NCBI RefSeq assembly: GCF_900103985.1 | Contig: NZ_FNIE01000017.1 | Location: forward strand, 62,001 to 126,000 | Direction: 5' to 3' | Length of the DNA: 64,000 bases | From: Actinacidiphila guanduensis | GTDB lineage: Bacteria > Actinomycetota > Actinomycetes > Streptomycetales > Streptomycetaceae | Part shown: one piece after another, positions 8,877 through 20,012 of the stretch | Numbering within the stretch: the stretch's first letter is position 1 | How the letters are laid out: the number at the start of each line of letters is the position of its first letter | Translations under genes and position numbers: made by a program | Notes under the pieces: generated by a model | The model's input: the letters and a program-made list of their open reading frames with translations, nothing else | What the model was told of the DNA's origin: nothing | Database searches by the model: none

Positions 8877-10334
8877 ATGCAGGACAAGAACACGGCCGCC
8901 GGTGCACCGTCGAACGATGACAAGCTGGTCGAGCTCGGCGTAGCGGCGGCCGCCGCCGCGATCCGCAACGGAGACATCACCTCCGAGGCCTACGCTTCCG
9001 CTCTCTTGCGGCGCGCACGCGAGCACGCCGGCCTGAACTCTTTCATCACCGTCGACGAGCCCGCGGTGCTGGCCGCCGCGCGGGAGGCGGACAAGGCCCG
9101 TGCCGCGGGTTCGACAGCGCCCCTCCTCGGCGTCCCGATCGGGATCAAGGACAGCTACGCCACCGCCGGCCTGCGCACCACGCTCGGCGTGAGCAACCTG
9201 AAGGACTTCGTCCCGCGGCGGGACGCCGATGTCGTCGCCGCGCTCCGGGACGCCGGTGGCATCGTCTTCGGCAAGAACAACCTCGTGGAGATGTCCTTCG
9301 GGCTGACCGGACACAACGGCTCGTACGGTCAGGTGAAGAACCCCTACAACCACGATCGCGTGCCCGGCGGATCCTCCAGCGGCTCCGGAGCGGCGGTCGC
9401 CGCCCGCATCGTCCCCGCGGCGACCGGCGGCGACACGGTGGGTTCCATCAGGGTCCCCGCCTCCCTGTCCGGTGTGGTCGGCTACAAGCCCACCAACGGC
9501 CGCTGGCCCGCAGGCGGCGTCGCGCCGATCTCCCACACCCTCGACACGACCGGCATCCTCGCCCGCAGCGTCGAGGACTGCGCGCTGCTCGACCAGGTCG
9601 TCACCCAGGACACCGCCGCCCCCACCTCGCGGCGCTCCGGCCTACGCGGCGTGCGGTTCGCCCACGCGCCCCGGCAGTACATGAAGGTGATCGACCCCGA
9701 GATCGCGGCCCACTTCACCGCCGCGCTCGAACGCCTTCGTGACGCCGGCGCCGAGATCGTCGAGATCGACCTCGGTGACGATTTCATGGCCACGGCAAAT
9801 CGGCTGACGTGGAGCTTCTTCTTCCGCGAGATGCGGGAAGCCGTCGCGCAGTTCGCCGCCGCGAACGATTTCCCGGTCACCTTCGACGAGATCTACCGCG
9901 ACATCAAGCCCCAGCTGAAGGCGATCTGGAGCCAGGTCGTGGTCCCGGGCGGGCCGGGTTACCTCTCCGAGGACGGCTACGCGTCGGCCCTGTCCGTCGA
10001 GCGCCCGCAACTCCAGCGCCGGCTCGGCCAGGTGTTCACCGGCAACGCGGCCGACGCGCTGCTCTTCCCGACCACGCCCTGCCCCGCCCCCCTGATCGAG
10101 CACGGTTCGGACTTCACTGTCGCCGGCCACCAGGTCGACGACCGGTTCCTCGCCTACAACACCGTGCCCACCAGCGGAGCAGGTCTGCCGGGCATCAGCA
10201 TCCCTGTCGGCCTCAGCACCGGCGGGCTGCCCATCGGGCTCGAAATCGACGCCGCACACGGCGAGGACAAGAACCTCCTGGACCTGGCACGCCGGGTGGA
10301 GTCCCTCTTCGGCACCCTGCCTGCGCCGGCCTGA
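8877..10334 (+). CDS. Amidase signature family amidohydrolase
   Basis: A 485-residue amidase-signature enzyme. The catalytic Ser-cisSer-Lys set is visible: Lys in GVPIGIKDSY (~97), the cis-Ser in GGSSSGSGAAVAARIVPAATGGDT (~164) and the nucleophile Ser in GGDTVGSIRVPA (~188). It hydrolyses a carboxamide to acid plus ammonia. Members range from indoleacetamide hydrolases to aryl and nicotinamide amidases; the SIRVPASLSG segment fits the indoleacetamide-hydrolase-like branch but does not prove it. No signal peptide. It lies downstream of the DUF302 gene and is probably controlled by the same TetR. Confidence 0.85.
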   Translation: MQDKNTAAGAPSNDDKLVELGVAAAAAAIRNGDITSEAYASALLRRAREHAGLNSFITVDEPAVLAAAREADKARAAGSTAPLLGVPIGIKDSYATAGLRTTLGVSNLKDFVPRRDADVVAALRDAGGIVFGKNNLVEMSFGLTGHNGSYGQVKNPYNHDRVPGGSSSGSGAAVAARIVPAATGGDTVGSIRVPASLSGVVGYKPTNGRWPAGGVAPISHTLDTTGILARSVEDCALLDQVVTQDTAAPTSRRSGLRGVRFAHAPRQYMKVIDPEIAAHFTAALERLRDAGAEIVEIDLGDDFMATANRLTWSFFFREMREAVAQFAAANDFPVTFDEIYRDIKPQLKAIWSQVVVPGGPGYLSEDGYASALSVERPQLQRRLGQVFTGNAADALLFPTTPCPAPLIEHGSDFTVAGHQVDDRFLAYNTVPTSGAGLPGISIPVGLSTGGLPIGLEIDAAHGEDKNLLDLARRVESLFGTLPAPA

Positions 10335-10445
10335 GCCCCTCCCGCTCGGCGCGGTCGGCGGTCGTGTTCCCGTATGCCGCCGGCCGGCCTTCCACCGCCG
10401 GGCCGGCGTCGGGTGTTAGAGGGGCGTGCCTCGGCTGGGTCAGCG

Positions 10446-10991
10446 TCAGGGGCTGCCGAGGCCGTGGAGGAGCGTGCGGGCGATCAGGTCGGCCGCGCGG
10501 GGCGGCGAGAGGTCGGGGAAGTGGTGGGCCGCGTTGTCCACCAGGCGGTCGAGGACGGCTCGGGCCCAGGCGGGGTCCGTGTCGGCGCGGAGGTGGCCTT
10601 CCTCGATGGCGCGTCGCAGAAAAGCGTCGAGGCGCGCGCCTTGTTCTTGGCGGCGGGCACGGGCCTGGGGATCTTTCTGCATCATGCGACGGGTGTCGAG
10701 GGGCCACTCACGGCTGACGGGGATGATCCCCTCGAGGTAGCGGTGCAGGGCGACCGGTACCGGTGCCTCGGTGAGCCGGGCTTCGTCCAGGACCCGCTCG
10801 GTCGAGTCGAGCTTGGCCTGGAAGACGCCGCTGAGCAGGGCTTCGCGGCTCGCGAAGCGCCGGTGGACGGTGGTGCGGTCCACCCCGGCGGCGGCGGCGA
10901 TGGCCGCCAACGATGTGCCGGGGTCCTCGGCCAGGAGCCGTGCTCCCGCGTGGAGGACAGCGGTCAGGTTGCGTGCGGCGTCGGCTCTCAT
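10446..10991 (-). CDS. TetR family transcriptional regulator
   Basis: A 181-residue TetR protein with a short N-terminal helix-turn-helix (AVLHAGARLLAEDPGTSLAAIAAAAGVDRTTVHRRFASREALL, residues ~10-52 in outline). The C-terminal domain carries an internal LDTRRMMQKDPQAR segment. It is divergent from an SDR gene 200 bases away, which with the following aldehyde dehydrogenase is its probable target. Confidence 0.82.
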   Translation of the reverse strand: MRADAARNLTAVLHAGARLLAEDPGTSLAAIAAAAGVDRTTVHRRFASREALLSGVFQAKLDSTERVLDEARLTEAPVPVALHRYLEGIIPVSREWPLDTRRMMQKDPQARARRQEQGARLDAFLRRAIEEGHLRADTDPAWARAVLDRLVDNAAHHFPDLSPPRAADLIARTLLHGLGSP

Positions 10992-11077
10992 AGCCCTCAG
11001 AGCCTAGCTCGATGCCGCAGATACGGTGCCGCCTGCCTCATGGAGCGGGACCGTACGGGAATATCTGCAACATAGGT

Positions 11078-11103
11078 GTAGTGTTTCAAGGAGAGAAACC
11101 TAC
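11078..11103. promoter_or_regulatory. Candidate operator for the TetR/SDR pair
   Basis: GTAGTGTTTC (11078-11087) and GAAACCTAC (11095-11103) form an inverted repeat with one unpaired base, in the divergent intergenic region between the TetR start and the SDR start. Placement fits an operator; symmetry is imperfect. Confidence 0.4.
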
Positions 11104-11191
11104 GGCGTTGTCGCAATTGTGGGGCTCAGGGGTGCTGCGCGCCTCGGTGATCCGCGCGTCGCGCATGCCGCACACATGAAGCAGGGATTCG

Positions 11192-12073
11192 ATGACCAGG
11201 ACTTTTCTCGTGACCGGCGCGGCCGGCGGGCTGGGCGGCTCCGTCGTCGCGGCAGCGCTCGCCGCCGGCTTCAACGTGCTGGCAACCGATCTGGATCCGG
11301 AGGGTGTCACCGCCCCCTCGGCGCACCGCGGCCGGCTGCGGACCCGGGCCTTGGACGTGACCGACCCGGCCGCGGCCCGTGACGCGGTCGCCTGCGCGGT
11401 CGCCGAGTTCGGCGCTGTGGACGTTCTCGTGAACAGCGCGGGCATCCGTGACGTCGGATCGATCGAGGACATGACGGAGGAGGCGTTCCGCCGCAACGTC
11501 GAGGTGAACTTCTTCGGCGTGGTGAACACCGTGCGGGCCGTGCTCCCCGTGATGCGCGAGCGCCGCTCGGGCAGCATCGTCAACGTCTCCACGATCGGCG
11601 GTCGCCGCAACCAGCCCGGCCTTGGCGCCTACCAGTCCTCGAAGTGGGCGGTGGGCGGGTTCACCGAGATCCTCGCCCGCGAGGTGGCCCCGCTCGGCAT
11701 CCGTGTCACGCTCGCCGAGCCGGGCGGTATCCGCACCCCCTGGGCGACCGCCCCGATCGCGGTGCCGGATCTCCGCCCGGAGTACGAGGGCACGGTCGGC
11801 GCCTTCGTCCGCTCCTACCGCGACAACCCGGACGTGATGCGCGGCGACCCGTCGAGAATGGCCGAGGTGATCCTGCGCATCACCTCCGAGCCGGCCCCAC
11901 CGGTACGCCTCCTGCTCGGCTCCGACGCCGTCTGGCTCGCCTCGCGTCTCAGCGAGGCCCGCGCCGCCGAGGACGCGGCCTGGCGCGAGACCAGCCTGTC
12001 CACCGACTTCGACGGCCTCGGCGACTTCGCCGACACCGAGGTGGCACGGCTGGTCGGTCCCAGCACGAGCTGA
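11192..12073 (+). CDS. Short-chain dehydrogenase/reductase
   Basis: A 293-residue classical SDR. Cofactor motif TGAAGGLGG (residues 8-16), NSAG at ~88, and catalytic Ser in NVSTIGG and YxxxK in AYQSSKWA. An Asp after the second strand (ATDLD) favours NAD over NADP. The C-terminus is longer than in minimal SDRs, as in the DHRS-like group. It starts 200 bases from a divergent TetR gene and is followed at 236 bases by an aldehyde dehydrogenase, suggesting stepwise alcohol > aldehyde > acid oxidation; the substrate is unknown. Confidence 0.85.
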   Translation: MTRTFLVTGAAGGLGGSVVAAALAAGFNVLATDLDPEGVTAPSAHRGRLRTRALDVTDPAAARDAVACAVAEFGAVDVLVNSAGIRDVGSIEDMTEEAFRRNVEVNFFGVVNTVRAVLPVMRERRSGSIVNVSTIGGRRNQPGLGAYQSSKWAVGGFTEILAREVAPLGIRVTLAEPGGIRTPWATAPIAVPDLRPEYEGTVGAFVRSYRDNPDVMRGDPSRMAEVILRITSEPAPPVRLLLGSDAVWLASRLSEARAAEDAAWRETSLSTDFDGLGDFADTEVARLVGPSTS

Positions 12074-12309
12074 GCCCCCGGCGGCCCGCCCAGGGCACGC
12101 CCGTGCACCCCGGCCCCGGCGCGACGCGCGTCTGCGCACCGAGTGACGGATCTTGGGCATGCCGCCCACGGATCCGCGACTGCACCGGCCGATCCAGCAC
12201 ACGTACCCCTTCTTCTTCCCCGACCACATCCCCCGGCACTCCCCTACGGGCGCGGTGGGGATGCGCCTCCTGGTTTTCCGATTCATCCGCATGAAAGGAC
12301 CGCGACACC

Positions 12310-13776
<1,467 letters not shown>

Positions 13777-13971
13777 CCGACCGTCGGCTGCCGGGTGGCT
13801 TCCGCCGCTGGTGCGTGTGCTCCTCGCCCGGCCCCAAGCCGGAACCGCTGCCGCTCGGTCCGCCGATGAGCGGCGGTGCCGGGGGAGGCGGCACGACCCG
13901 CCCGTGTGCGGGGCCGGGTCCGGGTCCATCGCCTCGCCCACGCCCGCGGCGCACCCCGACGCTGCCGTCGC

Positions 13972-15879
13972 TCAGTGGCGGTCCGGTTCGCGGTGGGTGT
14001 CGAGCCACTCGATGATCAGCCGCATCCGCTCGATGCGGCGGTCGGGGCGGCCGGACGCGCTGTAGCCGTGGGACTCGCCGGGCAGCCGCACGAAGACCAC
14101 GTCCCGCCCCAACCGCCGCAGGGCGGTGAACAGTTGCTCGGACTGTTCGATCGGGCAGCGCTCGTCCCGCTCGCCGTGCACCAGCAGCAGCGGGGTGGTG
14201 ATCCGCGCCGCGTGGTGCAGCGGGGACCGGTCCAGGAGTTCGCGGGCGCCGGCGTCGAAGAGGTCCAGGCCGCCGAACTCGTAGCGGTTGACGGTGAAGC
14301 CGTTGTCGGAGGTGCCGTACTTGGACAGCAGGTTGGTCACCGAGCGCTCCGAGACGGCCGCCCGGAACCGGTCGGTCCGGGTGAGCGTCCAGTTGATCAG
14401 GTAGCCGCCGTAACTGCCGCCGGCCAGGTAGAGCTGCCCGGGGTCGGCGAGCCCGCAGTGCACCGCCCAGTCGGCGAAGGCCAGCAGGTCGCGGTGGTCG
14501 GCCCGGCCCCACTCACCGACGCTGAGCGCCCGGAACGCGGCACCACGGCCGGCACTTCCCCTGATGTTGGGCACCAGCACGTGGTAGCCGGCGGCCACCT
14601 GTGTCTGCGTCTCCAGGTCGAAGCTGTTGCCGGACGCGAGATGGGGACCGCCGTGCACCCGTACGAGGACCCGGCCCTCCCCCGTCGCGGAGCGGTACAG
14701 CAGACCGTGCAGCGGCAGACCGTCGAAGGCCGCGACGGTGACCGGCTCCGGGGCGACCGGGCGGACCGAGGCGACCCAGGCGGTGTTGAGAGCGGAAAGG
14801 CGCGCGCCGTCGAGATACAGCTCGATCGGGTGTGCCGCCGACTCCTGGCAGAGCGCGACCGAGCCGGCGACCGCGTCGAAGTCGGTCACGGAAAGGCCCG
14901 GCGGGCTGATGCGCGCCGGTTCGCCGCTGGGCGGGGCGGAGAACAGGGCGACCTCCTCGCCGACGGTCGCCACGAACAGCACCTCCTCGCCCGCGGTGGC
15001 CAGCAGCCGCGGCGCGCTGCGCGGCCGGCAGTCCGACAGCACGGCGCGCTCGCATTCCAGGTCAGCGTCGGGGAACGCGAGGTGCGGCTCGGCCACCCCG
15101 GGGCCCGCCACCAGCCATACCCGCGGGGGTGTCACGCTCTGCCCGGCCGCGTTGCTGGCCACGGCGAACACCGCGCCCTTGGTGTCCACGGCCAGTGCGC
15201 GCACCGGCGACGCGCAGCGCCACAGCGTCTGCTGCGGCCCGCCGTCCAGCGGGAGCCGGCGCACCTCGCACCCCGGCTCGGGCAGGTCGCTGTGGCGCGG
15301 TGAGGCCGCGTAGTAGACGTCCCGCCCGTCGGTGGCCGGGCACCGCAGGCGCTCCGAGGAGGCGAGCAGCAGCGACGCGGTGCCGTCCGGGCCGGCGAGC
15401 CACAGTTCGCCGGTGGGCTCCAGGGGTCCGCCCCCGCCGTCGGACTTGTAGCCCAGCCAGTCGATGACCACGGGAGCGCCCTCGGCGTGCGGGGCGGGCC
15501 GCTCGGCGACCACCAGCAGCCGGTCGGCGTCGAGCCACAGGATCTCGGTCACCCGGGCATCGATGCCGTCCACGGGCAAGGGCGTTCCGGTCCCGTCCGC
15601 CTCCATCAGCCAGGCGCGGCGCGGGCCGTCCCGGTCGCTGACGAAGGCGAGGTGGCGGCCGTCCGGGGAGAACGCCGGCAGGACGTCCGACCAGGGGCCG
15701 GCGTCGGTGAGCGTGGTGGGCGGGCGCCCGGTGGCGAAGGTCCACAGCCGGCTCCGGTAGCGGAGCGTCGCGGGGTCCACGGTCTGCACGGACGCCACGA
15801 CCCGTCCGCCGTCCGGATGGATGGCGGGCGAGCCGGCCAGGTGGAGCGAGGTGAGGTCCTGCGGGGCCGCGGCGCTCAT
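13972..15879 (-). CDS. Prolyl-oligopeptidase (S9) family peptidase
   Basis: A 635-residue S9C-like serine peptidase or acylaminoacyl peptidase. Residues ~1-390 form a beta-propeller (repeats such as PAFSPDGRHLAFVSDRDG); the C-terminal ~240 residues are the alpha/beta hydrolase domain with nucleophile GGSYGGY, Asp in GERDERCP and His in PGESHGYS. No signal peptide, so it would cleave imported peptides or acyl-amino acids. Its ATG overlaps the M20 stop (ATGA, 15876-15879), making it the last gene of the long operon. Confidence 0.88.
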   Translation of the reverse strand: MSAAAPQDLTSLHLAGSPAIHPDGGRVVASVQTVDPATLRYRSRLWTFATGRPPTTLTDAGPWSDVLPAFSPDGRHLAFVSDRDGPRRAWLMEADGTGTPLPVDGIDARVTEILWLDADRLLVVAERPAPHAEGAPVVIDWLGYKSDGGGGPLEPTGELWLAGPDGTASLLLASSERLRCPATDGRDVYYAASPRHSDLPEPGCEVRRLPLDGGPQQTLWRCASPVRALAVDTKGAVFAVASNAAGQSVTPPRVWLVAGPGVAEPHLAFPDADLECERAVLSDCRPRSAPRLLATAGEEVLFVATVGEEVALFSAPPSGEPARISPPGLSVTDFDAVAGSVALCQESAAHPIELYLDGARLSALNTAWVASVRPVAPEPVTVAAFDGLPLHGLLYRSATGEGRVLVRVHGGPHLASGNSFDLETQTQVAAGYHVLVPNIRGSAGRGAAFRALSVGEWGRADHRDLLAFADWAVHCGLADPGQLYLAGGSYGGYLINWTLTRTDRFRAAVSERSVTNLLSKYGTSDNGFTVNRYEFGGLDLFDAGARELLDRSPLHHAARITTPLLLVHGERDERCPIEQSEQLFTALRRLGRDVVFVRLPGESHGYSASGRPDRRIERMRLIIEWLDTHREPDRH

Positions 15880-17192
15880 CGTGCCGCCTGCTCGAAGGCT
15901 CCGCGGGCTGCGGCGACCAGCTCGGGCCGGGTGAACAACGCGGTGAGCAGGGTGGCGAGCAGGGCGGCACCGTCGAGGACCGCGAAATCGCCGCCGCCTT
16001 CGGCCGCGGCTTGCGCGAACTCCCGGGTGTGGAGGGCGGCGCCGGGCGCGGCACAGATGTAGGGGTGCAGGGCCGGGACGATCCGGCTGACGTTGCCCAT
16101 GTCCGTCGAACCGGCCGGGCCCGCCCAGCCCGTGGCCGGGTCGATCGGGCGGCCGAGGGCGGTGAACGTCTTGGCGGCCATGTCGGCGAGCACCGGGTTG
16201 GCCAGCACGGGGTCGTAGGCCGGTGCCGGTTCGGTCAGTTCGGCGGTGGTGCCGGTGGCGAGCGCGGCGCCCTGCACGCAGTCCCGCAGCGCCTCGTAGA
16301 GCCGCCCGCGCAGGTAGCCGTGGTCGGCCGAGCGGGCGAACAGTTCGACGCGGGTCCGCTCCGGGATGATGTTGATGGACTGGCCGCCGTCGGCGACTTT
16401 GGCGTGGACGCGCGCGTCGGTGCTGAGCTGTTGCCGCAGCAGACCGATCGCGACCAGCAGCAGTGTGGCCGCGTCCAGGGCGTTGCGGCCCAGCTCCGGC
16501 GCGGCTGCGGCGTGCGAGGCGCGGCCGTGGAAGACCGCTTCGAGGGACAGCCGCCCGAGGTTGGTGCGGCTGACGGCGTCGAATCCGGCCGGGTGCGTCA
16601 TCACCGCGGCGTCGATGGTGTCGAGAGCACCGGCCTCGATCAGCCCGACCTTGCCGCCGCCGCCCTCCTCGCCCGGACTGCCGAGGACCACCAGGCGCCC
16701 GGCGAGGCCGCGTTCGGCCATCAGGTCCGCGGTGGCGAGGGCCGCGCCGAGGCCGGCGGCGGCGATGATGTTGTGCCCGCAGCCGTGGCCCAGGCCGGGC
16801 AGCGCGTCGTACTCGCAGAACACGGCGAGTGCCGGTCCGCCGTCGCCGAAGACGCGGGTGGCGCGGAAGGCGGTCGGCATCCCGCCGACGCCGGTCTCGA
16901 CGGCGAAGCCCTCGCGTTGCAGGGCGGCCGTCAGCAGATCGGCGGCGGTGTGCTCGGCGAACCGCAACTCGGGGCGGGCATGGATGTCGTGGCTGAGCTT
17001 CAGCAGCCCGGCACTGTGCGGTTCGACGCGGGCGCGTGCCGCCGCGGCGAGCGAGGCGATCCACTGCTCGTCCACCGGGCCGCTGCCGCTGTGCCCGCCT
17101 TGATCCGTGCCGCCGCTGCCGCTCACGCCCTCGTTCCCCTTGTCAGTGCCGTTGTCCTTGCCGTGGTCCGTGCCGTTCTCCTCTTCGCTCAC
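15876..17192 (-). CDS. M20 family metallo-amidohydrolase (PM20D2/AbgB-like)
   Basis: A 438-residue M20 peptidase-family amidohydrolase. After a low-complexity Asp/Gly-rich N-terminus (~40 residues), metal and catalytic motifs appear: CEYDALPGLGHGCGHN, GSPGEEGGGG and MTHPAG; the dimerisation domain contains GRASHAAAAPELGRNALDA. Relatives hydrolyse N-acyl or dipeptide amides (p-aminobenzoyl-glutamate, beta-alanyl-lysine). The GTG start at 17192 overlaps the ATPase stop as GTGA. The disordered N-terminal tail is unusual, and an internal start after it is possible. Confidence 0.85.
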   Translation of the reverse strand: MSEEENGTDHGKDNGTDKGNEGVSGSGGTDQGGHSGSGPVDEQWIASLAAAARARVEPHSAGLLKLSHDIHARPELRFAEHTAADLLTAALQREGFAVETGVGGMPTAFRATRVFGDGGPALAVFCEYDALPGLGHGCGHNIIAAAGLGAALATADLMAERGLAGRLVVLGSPGEEGGGGKVGLIEAGALDTIDAAVMTHPAGFDAVSRTNLGRLSLEAVFHGRASHAAAAPELGRNALDAATLLLVAIGLLRQQLSTDARVHAKVADGGQSINIIPERTRVELFARSADHGYLRGRLYEALRDCVQGAALATGTTAELTEPAPAYDPVLANPVLADMAAKTFTALGRPIDPATGWAGPAGSTDMGNVSRIVPALHPYICAAPGAALHTREFAQAAAEGGGDFAVLDGAALLATLLTALFTRPELVAAARGAFEQAAR

Positions 17193-18172
17193 GCGGCCAC
17201 GTCCGCGGTCTCGGCGTAGTGGCAGGCCGCCGTCCTTCCGTTGCCGACCGGCCGCAGGGCCGGCTCCTCGGTGCGGCAGCGGTCGTCGGCGAGCGGGCAG
17301 CGCGTGGAGAACACGCAGCCGGCCGGGCGGTCGAGGGGGCTCGGCAGGTCGCCCATAGCGACCGCCGCTTCGGCCCTGCGGAGGCGGCTGCCGAGGTGCG
17401 GCCGGGGCACGGCGGCCAGCAGCAGTTGGGTGTAGGGGTGCCGGGGATCGGTGAACAGCGTCTCGGTGGGGCCCTGTTCGACGATCTTCCCCAGGTACAT
17501 CACGGCCGTCTCGTGGGCGAGGTAGCGGACCAGTGCCAGGTCGTGGCTGATGAAGAGGTAGGCCAGGCCCAGTTCCCGCTGGAGGCGGCGCAGGAGGTTC
17601 ACGACCTGGGCCTGCACGGAGACGTCCAGGGCGGAGACGGCCTCGTCGCAGACGACGAATTTGGGGTCGAGCGCGATGGCACGGGCGATGGCGACGCGCT
17701 GGCGCTGGCCGCCGGACAGTTCGTGCGGGTAGCGCTCGGCGTAGTCCGGCGAGAGGTTGACCAGGTCGAGCAGGTCGTGGACCGAGCGGGCCTTCGCCGG
17801 GTCGATGCCGTGCACCCGGGCGGGCTCGGAGAGGATCTGGCGGATCCGCATCCGCCCGTTGAGCGAGTCGTATGGGTCCTGGAAGATGGGCTGGATGTCC
17901 CGGCGGCTGCGCCGCAGTTCCGCCGCGGAGAGCCGGTTGAGGTCGCGGCCCTGGAGGGTGACGGTGCCCTCGCTGGGGCGTTCCAGGGCCAGCAGCAGCC
18001 GTCCGGTGGTGGACTTGCCGCAGCCGGACTCGCCGACGACGGCGACGATCTGCCCGGCGGCGACGGCGATGTCCACCGCGTCGACGGCGGTCAGTATCCG
18101 CTTGCCGGTCCGGGTGCGGACGGGGTAGCGCTTGGTGAGCCCGCGTGCCTCGACCAGGGGCGTGGTCGTCAT
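17189..18172 (-). CDS. Dipeptide/oligopeptide ABC importer ATPase (DppF/OppF type)
   Basis: A 327-residue ATPase: Walker A GESGCGKST, Q-loop FQDPYDSLN, signature LSGGQRQR, Walker B FVVCDEAVSALD (Ala where Pro is usual), and H-loop SHD. The C-terminal extension CVFSTRCPLADDRC is the oligopeptide/nickel-type domain. It powers import together with the second ATPase and two permeases of this operon. Start and stop overlap neighbours by four bases each. Confidence 0.92.
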   Translation of the reverse strand: MTTTPLVEARGLTKRYPVRTRTGKRILTAVDAVDIAVAAGQIVAVVGESGCGKSTTGRLLLALERPSEGTVTLQGRDLNRLSAAELRRSRRDIQPIFQDPYDSLNGRMRIRQILSEPARVHGIDPAKARSVHDLLDLVNLSPDYAERYPHELSGGQRQRVAIARAIALDPKFVVCDEAVSALDVSVQAQVVNLLRRLQRELGLAYLFISHDLALVRYLAHETAVMYLGKIVEQGPTETLFTDPRHPYTQLLLAAVPRPHLGSRLRRAEAAVAMGDLPSPLDRPAGCVFSTRCPLADDRCRTEEPALRPVGNGRTAACHYAETADVAA

Positions 18173-19161
18173 CGGGTGGCCTCCTCAACGGTGCGCGAGG
18201 ATCCCTCGCCGTGTTCCGGGTACCAGCAGGCGACCGCGGACTCGCCGCCGGCGACGGGGCCCAGCGGCGGCCGTTCGCGGCAGCGGTCCTGGCTCTTGGG
18301 GCAGCGGTCGCGGAACGGGCAGCCCGCGTCGCGCTCCCCGAGTGGCGGGACCCGCCCGGGAATGGTGGGCAGTTCGCCGGCCTGCGGCACGTCGGGGTCC
18401 GGCACCGAGGCCAGCAGTGCGGCGGTGTAGGGGTGGTGCGGCCGCTCCAGCACCTCGGCGATCGGGCCGCTCTCCACCACCGTGCCCGCGTACATCACCA
18501 CCACCTGGTCGGCGATCTCGGCGACCACCCCCATGTCGTGGGTGATGAACAGCACCGCCGCGTCGCGGGTGGACTCCCGCAGCAGCGCCAGCACTTGGGC
18601 CTGGACGGTGACGTCGAGGGCGGTGGTCGGTTCGTCGGCGATCACCAGGTCGGGTGAGCCGGCCAGCGCGATGGCGATCATCACCCGCTGCCGCATGCCG
18701 CCGGAGAGCTGGTGGGGATGGCTGCGGGCCCGGTTCGCCGCGTCCGGCACGCCGACCGCGGCCAGCAGTTCCACCGACCGCTTGCGCCGCGCGCGGCGGT
18801 CGTGGGTGCCGTGGATCGCCATGACCTCCTCGATCTGCGCGCCCACGGTCATCAGCGGGTTGAGCGCGGTCGAGGCGTCCTGGAAGACCATGCTGACGAG
18901 GTTGCCGCGGATCCTGCGCAGCTGGCGCTCGGTGCGGCCCAGGAGCTGCACGCCGCCGAGTTCGGCGGAGCCGCTGACGGCGGCTTCGCGGGGTTGCAGG
19001 CCGGCCAGGGCGAGGGCGCTGAGCGTCTTGCCGCAGCCGGACTCGCCGACGAGGGCGACCGTCTCCCCCCGCCGCGCCCGCAGCGTGAGCCCGGTGACGG
19101 CGTCCTTTCCGGGGCCGAAGGAGACCCGCAGGTCGCGTACGTCGAGCAGCATGTCGTTCAT
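18169..19161 (-). CDS. Dipeptide/oligopeptide ABC importer ATPase (DppD/OppD type)
   Basis: A 330-residue ATPase with Walker A GESGCGKT, Q-loop VFQDASTALNP, signature LSGGMRQR, Walker B LVIADEPTTALD and H-loop THD, plus the C-terminal CPFRDRCPKSQDRC segment of the family. It pairs with the DppF-type ATPase downstream. The ATG at 19161 overlaps the deacetylase stop as ATGA; an ATG three codons later is an alternative. Confidence 0.92.
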   Translation of the reverse strand: MNDMLLDVRDLRVSFGPGKDAVTGLTLRARRGETVALVGESGCGKTLSALALAGLQPREAAVSGSAELGGVQLLGRTERQLRRIRGNLVSMVFQDASTALNPLMTVGAQIEEVMAIHGTHDRRARRKRSVELLAAVGVPDAANRARSHPHQLSGGMRQRVMIAIALAGSPDLVIADEPTTALDVTVQAQVLALLRESTRDAAVLFITHDMGVVAEIADQVVVMYAGTVVESGPIAEVLERPHHPYTAALLASVPDPDVPQAGELPTIPGRVPPLGERDAGCPFRDRCPKSQDRCRERPPLGPVAGGESAVACWYPEHGEGSSRTVEEATR

Positions 19162-20012
19162 TGCGGCCAGCCGATCGTGTCCAGGGGCACCTCGGTCACC
19201 GGGACGCCGGTGCCCAGGGCCAGGTGGTGCGCGGCGAGTTCGCCGACGGTCCCGATCCACACGTCGCCGCAGGCCCGCGCGGTGTGGATCAGGTCGGCGA
19301 GCCGGCGTATCCGGGCCGGGCGGCCGGACAGCCAGGGGTGCATGGTCAGGTTGACCAGGGTGCCGGCGGCCCGCGCGCCCTCCAGCTCGGCGCTCCACGC
19401 GGCGTGCAGCGCGTCGGCCCCGGCGGGCGGGCGGCTCTCGGCGCCGGTGTACCGGTAGTAGACGGCGTCGTCGGTCGCCCAGTCGACGGGCACCTCCACG
19501 AGGTCGCCGATCCGGTACGGCCGGTCGTCGCCCATCAGCGAACTGTCGTACACCACACCGAGATCGGCGAGGACCTCGAAGGCGGCCGGTGCCATCCGGA
19601 AGCTCGGCGAGCGGTAGCCGGCGGGGCGGCGGCCGGCGATCTCGCCCAGCAGGTCGGAGGCGCGGGTGAGGCTGTCGCGCAGCTCGGCGGCGGTGAGCGC
19701 GGCGGGCGGCTCGTGGCGCCAGCCGTGCAGCGCCAGTTCATGGCCGGCGTCGTGCACGTCCTGCACCGCGGAGCGGTAGGTGTGCGCGATCCAGCCCGGC
19801 ACGAAGAAGGTCGCGCGGATCCCCGCGGCGTCGAGGGTGTCCAGGACGTGCTGGACGCCGCGCCGGGGACCGTAGCGGCGCTGCTCCAACTCGGCGACGT
19901 CCTGCGGTGGTTCGTCGCGCTGCCGCCACAGTTGCGGGGACTCGCCGTCGAAGTCGAAGGTGACGCAGAGGGCGGCTCGCCGGCCCTGCGGCCAGGGGTA
20001 GGGACTGCTCAC
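19158..20012 (-). CDS. NodB-fold polysaccharide deacetylase family protein (HpPgdA/PuuE-like)
   Basis: A 284-residue deacetylase-fold protein without signal peptide, so cytoplasmic. Early CVTFDFDGES holds the first metal Asp pair, and ALHGWRHE the His-x3-His motif; GYRSPSFRM and NLTMHPWLSGRP complete the barrel. This length and motif style fit the HpPgdA/PuuE branch, whose members include allantoinase-like and cyclic-amide-opening enzymes rather than extracellular chitin deacetylases. Sitting inside an ABC import and peptidase operon, it probably acts on the imported small molecule. GTG start overlaps the SDR stop (GTGA). Confidence 0.82.
   Translation of the reverse strand: MSSPYPWPQGRRAALCVTFDFDGESPQLWRQRDEPPQDVAELEQRRYGPRRGVQHVLDTLDAAGIRATFFVPGWIAHTYRSAVQDVHDAGHELALHGWRHEPPAALTAAELRDSLTRASDLLGEIAGRRPAGYRSPSFRMAPAAFEVLADLGVVYDSSLMGDDRPYRIGDLVEVPVDWATDDAVYYRYTGAESRPPAGADALHAAWSAELEGARAAGTLVNLTMHPWLSGRPARIRRLADLIHTARACGDVWIGTVGELAAHHLALGTGVPVTEVPLDTIGWPQ

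Noticed and set aside
3028..10334. An indole-3-acetamide route to auxin made by the flavin amine oxidase and the amidase
   Set aside because: The oxidase carries a Tat signal and would act outside the cell, the amidase is cytoplasmic, and the genes are 4 kb apart on opposite strands. Each family has many other substrates.
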